Shown piece by piece: positions 1-11,320 of a stretch of DNA of 64,000 nucleotides (position 1 is the stretch's first letter; each line of letters begins with the position of its first letter). Below the pieces are notes generated by a model. It saw only the letters and a program-made list of their open reading frames with translations. It was not told where the DNA came from and ran no database searches. The position numbers were made by a program, and so were the translations under genes. Source of the DNA: Conoideocrella luteorostrata (lineage: Eukaryota; Ascomycota; Sordariomycetes; Hypocreales; Clavicipitaceae); assembly GCA_032433595.1 (NCBI GenBank), contig JASWJB010000254.1, positions 1 to 64,000 of the forward strand, given 5' to 3'.

Positions 1-2303
1 GGGGGGGGTTGTTCCTCCGTCTTGTCTCTGTACGAAGTACGAATCATGGAACTGTGAGCGTGCCTGAGCCGAAAGCCGCAGCCCAAGTTCCGATCTTCTT
101 ACTTGATCCACTGGTTCATTATGTTACCGTTAGCTAGATCGGTTGACGCAAATTGTTTGGCTAGTCATTGGCCCAGCTGACGTATATGGAGTTTGGTAGA
201 TCCGGATCTCTCTCCACAACGTAGCATTCGGCTCAAGGTAGAAGTGGTCGACAGTGTGACTGAACTTCGTCCCGTGGGATTTTGCAAACAATGCTTTTGG
301 AGCTTGGTTAGACTTCCGGATTGTCGCTGGCGCCCGAAGAACCGGTGTTAGGTTGTCCACGACGCTCTTCTTCTCCCGCGATGACAATATGAATCGCCTT
401 GTTAAAACGGCGTGTGGCCAAGCCGGTAAATTCCCGCATTTGCATAACAGAGTATGAAGCATCTCATAATAAAAAGGCTCTAGGTACGGAACGGATGACA
501 AATAGGCTAGCCAGCCAGCATATGAGTGAGATCACAAGCCCCCAAGAATGTACATATATGTATTGTCAACTCCTGCCCAATAGCACAACAGGGAAAGGGA
601 TCGCGCGATGGGATGGCCATTCTTGCCGTCTAGGAATGAAATCCTTGCGCTGATGGCCATTTTGCCCCGAGGCGGAAAGCTTATCAGCGTCTTACTGTGA
701 AGAGGTTGGGAAATCCCCAATCCCCAGCAAACTTGTAGCAGAAGTAGAAAATGCTGGCACAGAGACAATGCCCAAGCCACTGCAATATCTAGCTTATTGT
801 AATGAAAAACGCATTACTTTAAAGGTCTTATGCGTTGATACGAAGTGATATGTATTCTAAAAAAAAGTTGCTTTTGCATGCGATAGTTGCGACAGTGCAT
901 ACAGAATGAAACCACACCATTTCTAGACTGAAATGTGGCAGTGCAGTGTGTTTTTCTCATTCCGACTACAGCATGCGGCACAAAGTTTTTACTTTACTGC
1001 CAGCGTGGAAGATGCTTAAAGGTGTGAAAACTTTTATGCCGCCCACTGTATATCTGTTTATTTCGTCGTATCGTAAAAGCCAGTCAAGGTTCTATGGCAT
1101 GATATAACCGGTATATATACAGTATCATGATTTATTAATTCTAAATGGAACGAAAAGGAAACCGGAAAAAATGAAAAAGTGAAATAAAGACACTCAGCCT
1201 TGGATTTTTGGGCTACCCTGTACACCTTAATCAGTTTTCTTTTTCTGGACGGTACATAACTAGCTACTGCTCAAGTAAGATTAATCCCCGGGCGTATAAT
1301 ACATCTATTTCGAGAAGACGGGCCTCTACGAACTCACAGCATCAAACATGAAAAATTGCCGGTGAGATATTACGTTGTACACCCTCTTTTAGTCCCGCGC
1401 GGAGGATTTTTGCGCCAGTACATCGAGTTAGTGGTCCGGAGGAAGTCTCAGACATCTTGGGGGCACATGAATCGCCGGATTCGGCAACATCGCGCAAGAC
1501 GATGCTCGGGATTGACGTCAAGTATGTACTCCGTTCACTCGTAGCGGTGAGTCCAATGCAATCAGATAGGAAAAGAAAGGATGCAACACCTATCTAACAA
1601 GCTGTATGCAGTAACCAGGTCGACGTCGCCAAGTAGATTTACGATAGCAACGCTCTTTTCCTAGTCGCCGCTCCTTATGGCAGTTACGAAATTGGAACTC
1701 TAGATATGAAAGGTTTAGAGGGACTGTTTCGTTTGTGTGCCTATCGCCTTGAATTGGGGCACATGACGGCGCTGGAGTCGAATCGCTACCAACCTGCTTT
1801 GCTCTGCTGTCTATACATGCGGAATTCCTTGAAGGGATTGCGTGTGTAGGTGAAGCATGGTTTCTACACTGCACAAACTCGGGCGATACCTGGCCAGCTA
1901 CTTTCAGTTCTGGATACTGGAAACCGGAACCGGAGCCCGAGTCCAAGCCCGAACCCGAGCCTGTTTCTCGATCATGGTCAGAAGTTGGACGCAGACAGTG
2001 GGTGTCGTGACGGCGCATGCACGCGCCTGGAGAAGGAGTTCGGCCGAACACTACGGAGTACTTTGGCGAATGCATAACGAGCCCTCACACCCATCCAAAG
2101 CTTGCCAGGAGCGGGGCCGGAAGAAAGAGTAAGTGACGAACTAATCGCCCGACGATGTTGCTCTACCACGGGATGAAATCTATTCTGGGGTGCTGCTACG
2201 TACGTATGCTTCAGCCATGTTTGGTGGCAAGCCTCGGGGCCGACGTGGCTGGCCTCATCGCCACGCCGAAACCAAATGTGCGGCACGGGGCGAAGTCCGC
2301 CCC

Positions 2304-2322
2304 AAAAAAAAAAAAAAAAAAA
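2304..2322. repeat. Poly-A tract, 19 bp
   Basis: An uninterrupted run of 19 adenines lies in non-coding sequence. It could be a slippage tract or the end of an old retroposed element. No flanking element was recognised. Confidence 0.9.
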
Positions 2323-2529
2323 CTTTCTAAAAAGTGACGTTTCAACTGTTGATCAAGCACAAGCCTGTCTTGACATCGCAACCAGTTAATCTGCTCTGAA
2401 GGAAGAGGGAGTTGCTGTGAGTGTAGTCAAGCCCGCTAAACCTCCTTACGAGTCGTTACATGCATACTTCGTACATACTAGTGAATGCTGGACTTTGCAG
2501 GAAGCCTGTCCAATGAGTTGACGCTCGCT

Positions 2530-2553
2530 GAACGAACGAACGAACGAACGAAC
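2530..2553. repeat. (GAAC)6 microsatellite
   Basis: Six perfect tandem copies of GAAC lie in intergenic DNA. This is a simple sequence repeat with no visible link to a gene. Confidence 0.95.
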
Positions 2554-3435
2554 GACCTTCTTTAGTCACCACGGGCATGGGATGTCTCGGGGGAACTATT
2601 GCGTTGACGACATAACTATTGGAACTCCTAAGTAACCTCGGGTCAGCAGAGGACCGGTGGTGCGGCCTGCCTGTTGCTCGTATGCCGAATCTGTATGATC
2701 AACTTGTCTCAGGCCTTGCTGGACATCATGTACATACATTGATCCTTCTCCTGGGTTGGGTCAAGGGGTTGCAGCAGTCTCGTCTAGTCGGGTGTTGTGA
2801 GGGGGCCGCGTGTTTGCTGTGTGCGTGAAGATACAAACATCTCAACACAAGGTTGAACGGACATGACTGGCCGCTAAGCGTAAGCTTGGCGACGTGTTGA
2901 CCATCGGTGGATTATTTAGGAGAGGATGACGAGGATGAGATATGCCAAGGCGCGTGTGCCTTTTGTCGGGCGGCGGCTCGGATGCCTTATGAGCTTTGGT
3001 TTGGTTTGGTTCTACTCTCTTGGCCGAATGAAGGCTGCGTAAGTCGAGCAGAGCCTCGTTTTAACAGGCAGTCCATCGTTAATTGATAAAGCCCCCCCTT
3101 TGTCTCTCCCCTGCTGGGGCGGTATTACGCAGGTACTTGACGTCCAGCGTCTCATTTGTCGAAAAACACCATGCCAAGTACATTCACATGGCGCAGCGTG
3201 CTGCTGCTGGTCGTCATCATGTGCGGAGTAAATGTAAATATATGCCTGCGTTGCTCGAGCGGTCTTGGCTGTCACTCACCCCCTAGGGAGGAGGACAGGT
3301 TCATTCCATAGCCACAATCACAATATCCCATGTCCGACTGCTGCTAACAGCGATTCGGTGGGTTAACTTGGCTTAGCAGATACTCCTCCATACTTGAACT
3401 GCTTTTGTCGCAAGCAGGCAATCAAGGATATTCAA

Positions 3436-3460
3436 GGTTAGGTTAGGTTAGGTTAGGTTA
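3436..3460. repeat. (GGTTA)5 telomere-like pentamer array
   Basis: There are five perfect tandem copies of GGTTA, which is the TTAGG unit in another register. The usual filamentous-fungal telomere unit is the hexamer TTAGGG, so this pentamer array is not a standard fungal telomere end. It is more likely a microsatellite or an interstitial remnant. Confidence 0.9.
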
Positions 3461-6400
3461 CACTGTATGTATTGTATTTTAGCTCCGCGACGTCCGCACG
3501 GGCCGCAGAAGGGGACGGGACCGAGGGAGGCAGGGATGGAGTCCCGGAGCAGTTTTTAGAGGCAAACAAGGTTGCAGGCAGAGTGTGTTGCTTATTTTAT
3601 TCTTTGTTTGCCAGTGGACGCCGGCGCAAGAGGAGCAAATGACCGGCCGCCCCTTAGCACTAGGGGATTCCCCTTCTGCTCCGACCCTCTCCTCCGTACG
3701 GAATACAGAATCATGCATCATATGGAACTTTGGTATCCTACGGAGCATGCCAAGGCAAAGAGATCGACTACCCCCCCCTATTATCGCTCTGGCTTGCGAC
3801 AAGCCCAGAAGGGCGGGTGTGGCAAGGGCAGGCAGTCCGTTCCGTGTTGGGAGACTTGAATCCGCACTAATAAGATATGCGCTCGAGTCCGTCCGGATGC
3901 CTCCTGCGCCCGGAACACAACGACGGTCATAATCAAGTGCCGTCTTGGCAGATCTCAGTTGGCATACCGTTTTGTCAAGCACAGGCAAGGATTCGCCAAG
4001 GGGGGAGATGGGGATGGGGACGCTGACGGGGCGGCGGGGGACACTTATCTCCATCGTTTCTTCGACGGCGGTCAAATTAAGCTTGGCAGTCGCCCAATGT
4101 CTTGGATGCGAAACAGTGTTAGGGACCAAGCTTAATCGCTGGTTTGCTAGGGCTTGTTACGAAACCTGGCGCAAGCCCCGGACTTCTGCCTTTCGATTTG
4201 TCCCATCTGCCTTACTTTGACGACAAGCCGACACGTGTAATGTAAGGAGCGCGCGCACTCTGGTGCTCCCAAAACAAAAGGAAACCCCCCCCCCCCAAAA
4301 AGTTACACTCGTGAGGCGTCGTCCATGTATTGTTGCATGCTGTGTCTGCATTGCAAACACTGTGCGAGTGGCTGTCGTGTAGTTATTTTGTGTCCCCGAT
4401 TGAGACTGCTGGTGCGATATCCCGAGGCAAACCACCCTCGATGGAGGTCGTGGTTGTGGGGATTGTGTCTGCATACAGACGCAAAATTGCGCAGTGTTTG
4501 GCCATGCTGGCCCGCCTCGAAATCCCTCGTTCTCGTTATGTGCTGGTTTGTTTCCATCGACAGCACTTCTTGCCGCTGCTGTGCTGTTACACATGTACGG
4601 AAGGAGTCCTTTGTGGGTTGATGCCTGGACACGCGTGCATGCCAAGCCTCGATGGGCACAGTATTGTCCTCGTCATCTATGGAGTAATAAGTGCGTGGCA
4701 AAGAGCACGACGACGTAGTTCGTCGTTTTTGATCGTACGCTCTCTATCGTCTGGCATGAATTGTGCTCCGTATGGAGCACGGCAATCCGTGGCTAGTCAG
4801 TCATGAGCGGCTGTGCATTTCGGGCTGCGTGGCTCCGTACGGGGCAAATAGTCAATGACATGAACGATTCATTCTTCAATCTACGGAGCAACTACAGAGC
4901 ACTCCAACGTATTGCTAGTAGCACTGGTCGCCTCAACTTCGGTCGCTGCAACCCAATGATGCGATGGGGCGTGGTCTGACGCGACAGTGTCTTAGACTTT
5001 ACAATCTTAATGCAAACAAGTCTATTTCCACAAGGAATATGTCCACGACGATCAATCACCGGGGGAGGGGGGAACTACCTCGGTGGCTGGGTTGTTTTAT
5101 GTTTTGTAGCGGCAGCAGTGTCACACTGCCCGCCAGGTTCTTGAACGAATCGGACACCATCCAAACACCACACCGTTGTATGGTACACCATAACCACACT
5201 GTGCTCGTTTCGACAGGGGCAGGCTGTCCGAAACATCTGTACGCATGTTTGTTTGCCGGCGGCGTTTCTACGTCTCGCAGGAGGCCTTTCGGAACCTAGA
5301 TTGGTGGCCTCAATTAGTGTTTAGGCTCGCTTGAGACTGTTTCTTACCTTAAAAACGAATGCCCAACTATGTGACTGACAGCGGAGCAGCGAGCATAGCT
5401 CATAGCAAGCACCAACTGATGTGGTACAGAATACAGTGTTCGTGACATTATGACGCCTTCATAGCGACCGGCCTATTTCGACGAGCCCGCAGTAAGTTGT
5501 TCCGTCTGCTAACGACAGCCTTGACTATTGGCAAATTGCTTTCTCACGCCGGAACCATATCTCCGTGCTTCATGAACGGACAGAGCAAAGGGCTTCCAGG
5601 CTGGGACCTAGGACAGCACGACAGAGCGGCACGTAAATTTAGACTTTAGAGGCTCAGGATGAAAAAAAAAAAAAGAATAACTGCGCAAGATATGGTCGAA
5701 GCCAGGAGGCAGAATATACAGTTTTATTTCATGTGCCAAATCTTTTTCTTCCCTATGTGACGAACTGGATTATATCGGGTCAGACGCGACGGGCATTGGT
5801 GAAGCCTACCAACATCTATTGCTAACACCTGCCTCCTCTAACGCCGTGGTTTGTATCGGGCAATTGATACGATGGGAAGGTCAGTAGAGATGGCCCAAAT
5901 AGCCAAGTAACTACTTGGAAGCATGAATTGGTTTCTAGAGCTCTGGTCGAGAGTGGCTCCGACCCTCCATCATGGCAGAGAGCGGCACAGAAGTTCTTCG
6001 CACCTATCCCAAAATGGTCTACTGGGACGTGGACAATCCTGCAACTTGAACAGGTCACGCTTTACATTGGTGAAACCGAGAGAGTATTGACTATTATGTT
6101 TTACTATGATCAAGCTGGTAGGTTATTCGGGCACTTCGAGAGTGTGGAAAAACCATCGCCCCGATGTACCTGCTGAGTAAATTCATCGAAGAAGCGTCAA
6201 GGAGTCTTGTGTGTACAGTACTCCGGACCTACTCGCACAATACAATACTGTAGCCCAGTTTAGTTCATTGTGGGGTAGATGCGATAGTAATGGAGTCGAA
6301 CCAACTTTGGATCCTGTCAGTTTGGATGGCAAGCATGGACGAGTTGCTGCAGGCTGGGATGCTATGCTTAGCTTGATGCATGTTGGAAATATCGCGCAGC

Positions 6401-7770
6401 CTTTACAGTCATGGATCTTTGGCGTGCATGACAATAAATGTGAAAGTCACTAATCCTTAGAGTTTGAAATGATCTCACTATTCTGCCATGGCTCCTCCTA
6501 TCTATTACCGCAGCGTCAATGCGGCAAGCCCTTCCTGCATCACCCGTGAGGTCACGATGGGAAAGTACTTCAGGATAACTGCAGACGCATGGCATGGATA
6601 GTAATCACTTCGAGTGTTAATGTTAGTACATTGTAATTATCGTCCAGATGACGAGTCCTATAGGGAGGTTCGTACGTGGCAGAGAACAAGGTAATGCGAT
6701 ACATGCCTAGGCAAATCGCTTGGGAGCATCTTACTCATTTCTAGTCTCACAGTTATCCTCGAATGATTGTGCCTTGGGTTTGAGTATGGGTTACGGACAG
6801 CTGGAAGCCTAAGAACTAGTGCAGCAAGTCGATCGATCTCAGTTTCTGAAAATAGTAGATAGATAGTGCTGACGTTGATATTGCGGCCATCCTGAGACTG
6901 CAAGCCACTCTTTGCACTGTCCCCTTTACTTGAGCACGAGTGTCTCATGGTGCTGCCCACTGCATAATCTGGACCGGCGCAATGAAATGTGCCAAGCCTG
7001 TGGCTGTAGTACCTTTTTTCGTTGACTGGGAACACGGGTGATTGATTTTTGCGCCTCCCGCGTACACGGATCGCAGCGAAATACTGACTAACGGGGTACG
7101 GAGCACAGAGTAGACAGAAGCTGTTGAAGTTGGACGGTGCCGAACGAATAAACTCTCTGGTTCCATGCGGGTTGGCGGCTCCCCCCCCCTGACACGAGGA
7201 AGCAACTTCACAAGACAATGTCACCACACCATTTTTGCATCGTGGGCCAACGGGTTGACTCCATCGGTCGGTTGGGACACATAAAATATGCCCTTCTGAC
7301 ATATGAAATCTTGGAATTTTGCCAAGCGTTGGTTCTCCAGTCAAGAAGGTTCTCTGCGTGTGCATGGCGATGGGGACGAGATATTGATGATAGATGGGTG
7401 AGAGGCCGTGCCCACAGGCTGAGTAGTCTGCCTTCCCTCAAAATATCTGAGCAAGCGACTAATAATCAAGACTTTAAGACATCGCGGGTCGGGAGCACAG
7501 AATATGAAGGCGTGGGGTGTTTGCTGGGCAAAAAGGATGTGCTCAGCCAAGAAAAAACTACATTGCAGTGACCACATAGAGAAATGTGCCAAGGCTCTAG
7601 ATATATCAGAGCAATTGGCTTTACATGTGTGCTGCTGGGGATGTACTTGGCATGCAGCGCATGGCCACACTGGAATGGACGTACCGTGCTCCAGACCCTC
7701 ATTGTCTTAAAACGTGCAGGAGCGACGTCGTCTGTCGCCGTCCTTATCCAGCAGGTGCGAATCCTCCCTG

Positions 7771-7790
7771 CACTGCACTGCACTGCACTG
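7771..7790. repeat. (CACTG)4 microsatellite
   Basis: Four perfect tandem copies of CACTG lie in non-coding DNA. Confidence 0.9.
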
Positions 7791-10591
7791 CGAGTGTGCA
7801 AAACACCTACGAAATCACAGACAAACCTCGCTGGCTGAAACCTGGTGCTTGGCGAAACGGATTCTGCTGAAATGGTCCGTCGACCATATCCTCATCCCAA
7901 AGCCATTCTGCAGCCCACTTTTGTGCCTCAACAGCACGGCAGAGTATCGCGGAGTAATCAAATGAAGGCCAACCCATGATAACGTGCTTTTCTTTTGACA
8001 AGGTCGAGGATGAGCTTTGTTTCAATAGCCTGATGGCTCATGGATTGCAAGCTGCCAGAGCTTATTTGCGTCTACTCCGCACGATCGACTCTCAAGATAC
8101 CTAGGCATTTGAAGCATGTGCATCCGAGACGACCCTGCACCTACATAAGTGACATGTGTCTGCCGACCATCGATATTGGGAAATCGGGGAACCGTAATAG
8201 GATCAAGTATAACTAAGCGAAAGACACATCTTTTTGCAGGTAGCCCAGCTTGCAGACATTTGTAGTCCTTTTAGGTTATTAGTTAGCTATGAGACTTGTC
8301 AAGATATGGCACACCAGCAAGAAGGATTCGTCTTGACGAGGGGAGCAAGTTTCATGATTATGAATCTGGAGTATTACAGACTACGGAGTATGTGTGTCCT
8401 GAGGAACACGATGAGGATTGCGCTAGGCCGATGGAGGACACCATGCGACGATGAAGACGACGGAGTTGGACCATAACTAGTAGTTATCTCGTCAACTGTA
8501 AGCAGTGCAGTGGCAGGAGCAGTAGGTACCTAGGTAGCTAGCCGCACACCTCCGGCCCTGGTTTTTGGCCTGTACAGTGTGCTGTGCACGGAGTACGTAG
8601 TTTTCCACATTGTGTGGTATTTTGTACTCTCAACCCCCCTCTCCACTAGTAGCGACCAATCTGCGAGCGTTAGCTGCGGGCTGCACTCCGAGCTTTCCTG
8701 CTCCGTGCTCCGTGCTCCGCGCCCATCGTGACTGCCCCTTGGCGGCTCAGGTGCGTCCTCCGTCCAAAGACAGCATCAGGCTGGGAAGAAGAAAGGGCAT
8801 GGTGGGCCATGAGGGGGTATGGACTTGTTGATCAAGTATCGACTATAGCTTACCGCTGGGCCAGGGTCGATCGATTTGGGGCTGTACTAAATCGTAATCG
8901 TATTAATACAGAGAGAACTTACGGAGTAGTGACTGTTGTAATACCAAGGTTTACTTAGTAGGGACAAGGTAACAAGACACTCCCAAGACTCCCCCTGCAC
9001 ACCCTTTTCACTTTACTCACGGCCATTTTGGTATTTCTTGTGTCAAATCTCCATTCGGTCGGTTCGTTTCGCCTGATCTAGTTGACCGTTTCTTTATTTT
9101 CACTATTAATGCCTCTGCCCTCCCTGCCTCGACATAATATGTGAGCTCCTCTCTTCCATCTGGATGTGACCCTTCTCTCCACGCCTGACCTTGTCTTGTG
9201 TCTTAACACCCAGCTTATAATCACCACTTCAAATTCCTCTACCTCATTTTCTTCCTTGATCCTTCCTGGTTGTTGGTCACTCGGACTTATTCCTGGCATT
9301 GCCGGCCTGCATTGAGCCGAGACGAGGTCTGCCTGTTGTTACTCTCACTCAATGAAAGCCAGTCCACACACACGACCAGCTTCTCGACGCCATCGACTCC
9401 TCCAGACAGGGGGACCTTCCGACATTGATTCCCCGGATCGGTCACAATTAAGCACGACGACTGCAGCGCCAAGGACGTACAAGACGAACTATTCATCAAC
9501 CCCGTCACAATCCGAACCTGGGCTAATGTTGAGAATTGGATAATTCTCGACCTTCCTGAAATTCAAATCCGGCGCGACGAGTCAACGACACCGGTTTCTA
9601 TGCGTTTAGACCCGAGAAAAACTCCCCCTCCGCGTTTCAACCTTTTATGTTCGACATTCTGCATCTACATTTGACAGCCGGAGCCACCCCGCCTGATTCG
9701 AAGCTGGCATTTGTAGTGTAGTTGCAAACAAGTTGACTGACACGTCACTGACACCATTCGACTTTGCCGCAAACACTTGGCACCTTCTTTGCCGGAGTGC
9801 CTTTATGTCACGGACTGTTCGGCCTGCTGTACCGACACACCAGCGCATCTCATCTGCAACCTTTACAACAGAGATAACCGGACATCTTGTGCTCTGGCAT
9901 CACCCAACAATCATCCGCATCCCATCGATCCTGCAAGACGGACACCAGAGCTAACAGACCGGCGACTCCGCGTCCTGGATTGGTGCCCACGCCGACCTTT
10001 TAGTGGTGGAAGCTGTGCATGCCATTACGTCGTACGCCTCCACTCTTCCCTCCATTGTTGTGCCTTCTCTTAGTTTGAGGCTTTTGGCGCCTCTCGCTGA
10101 CCACGCTAGCCAGATTGCCAGACCAAACTCATACGGATCCTGCGTGGAGTTCAGATTGTAAAAACCACGCACATCGGATCGGCCCTGCAACCTGAGTTCT
10201 GCGTTTGCGCCTGGAAGCCGCCGACTGCAACCCCTCGCATTGTAACGAGTACCCTTTGGTGTACTGGCTTGCGTGGGTCGCTGCTTATGGTGCTGCGTGG
10301 TACCTGACTGGCGCGCTAAACGTACCGAGTACAGGCATCGCTGAGCTGGGTGGTTTCTGAAGGCGCCAGACCTAACCCGTTCTGGTCGATCTCGCCTCCG
10401 GTCACTGCCACCGTTGCTTCTAGCAGCTTGTTCTCTGACTTTTCTACGACGCTTCTACCTTTGACTAAGCATATTGTGCCACCCACCGCTTCCCACCATG
10501 GCCCTCACATTGGCTCACGTCTATCCGTGGACGTCTTCGCTCGCTCCGCAGAAAGACATGCGGCCAATATCGTCTTCGACCGCTGAAACAG

Positions 10592-11255
10592 GTAAGTTTT
10601 GGTATAAAAAAAACCCCCCCACTCGCCCCATGCGCTGTTTTCCTTATGACCAGCTGTTCTTATTTGAATTTCGGTTGTTATCAAGCCCACTGAAATTAAT
10701 TCAAACCCACCGGCAAGCGCCTCTCCTCTCGCCCCCCTTTCCCCTTGTCCTTGCCCTTCTTCCCTGCCCCTCCATCGCTTGCCCCCCCCCCCCCCCCCAT
10801 CATCCGCCTCGCTTTGTTGCTTGGGACCTGGCTGGCTTGCACCTGCCCGGTTGTGCTGTTGGTTGCTGGCGCTGGCCGCTGGTTGCTCGCGGCTGCTGTC
10901 CACCGACCACCGAGCGTTGCATGTTGGCATGGCGTCCTGAGTGGTTGGTTGCATTTCGCTGCTGTGCGCCAATTCCGCCGTGGCTAGTCCCCATTCGATG
11001 CCCATTCCATCTCGCTCAATAGCCGGATGGAGCCTTGCCTCGTGTGGCGGTCGAGTGAACCCAGTTGTGCCCAGTGTGCCTAGTCTCTCCAGTGCGCCCA
11101 CAGCGCAACTGTGAACACCCACACCCCCCGTTGGTCGCCGCCTGCGGCAGTGACGTGATTGCCTGCGGCTCATTCAATCCGTTCAACCCATTCAATCCAT
11201 TCAACCACCTCCTGCCGTTCAGCCTGCTGACTTTTCCTCGCTACCCACAATACAG
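10592..11255 (+). other. Candidate long intron upstream of the kinase ATG
   Basis: A textbook donor (CAG followed by GTAAGT at 10592) is paired with a strong 3' site: a CTGAC branch sequence near 11225, a pyrimidine stretch, then a CAG ending at 11255. Removing this 664-bp segment joins an ATG at 10498, in a perfect CACCATGG context, in frame to the kinase ORF with no stop codon. The intron is long for a fungus, so it may instead lie in the 5' leader. The segment contains a 17-bp C run (10782-10798). Confidence 0.45.
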
Positions 11256-11320
11256 CGAGCCCGTGTGCCTCTAGTGGAACAAGGACGCCGTGTGATGCCC
11301 TGACACCGATACCGAACCCC

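Larger units (their letters stand above)
1..10497. other. Gene-poor left flank with no supported gene
   Basis: I find no recognisable domain, no convincing spliced reading frame and no RNA gene in this 10.5-kb stretch. Open frames are short, overlap on both strands and have compositions expected by chance. The longest (6658-7365 minus and 3479-4129 minus) show no family motif. A pair of consecutive plus-strand frames at 5928-6176 and 6211-6453 has slightly more protein-like composition, but nothing in it is recognisable. The region carries poly-A, GAAC, GGTTA and CACTG simple repeats and several copies of the dispersed TACGGAGTA motif. From about 9.0 kb onward the plus strand becomes pyrimidine-rich, as expected for the promoter and leader of the kinase gene that follows. 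Confidence 0.6.

Noticed and set aside
3436..3460. Telomere end
   Set aside because: Only five pentamer units lie inside unique sequence, and fungal telomeres normally use TTAGGG.
3479..4129. 216-codon minus-strand open frame
   Set aside because: Low-complexity and Pro/Ser/Arg-rich, with no motif. It overlaps equally open plus-strand frames in GC-rich DNA.
6280..6310. tRNA-like T-arm (GGTTCGACTCC on the minus strand)
   Set aside because: No matching acceptor, D or anticodon stems nearby. Similar TTCGAAT matches at 62640 also lack stems.
6658..7365. 235-codon minus-strand open frame
   Set aside because: Longest frame in the left flank, but no recognisable domain, no splice structure and a random-looking composition.
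10505..11173. 222-codon minus-strand frame
   Set aside because: Antisense of the C/T-rich kinase leader. Its poly-Gly and Gln/Arg composition comes from homopolymer runs.
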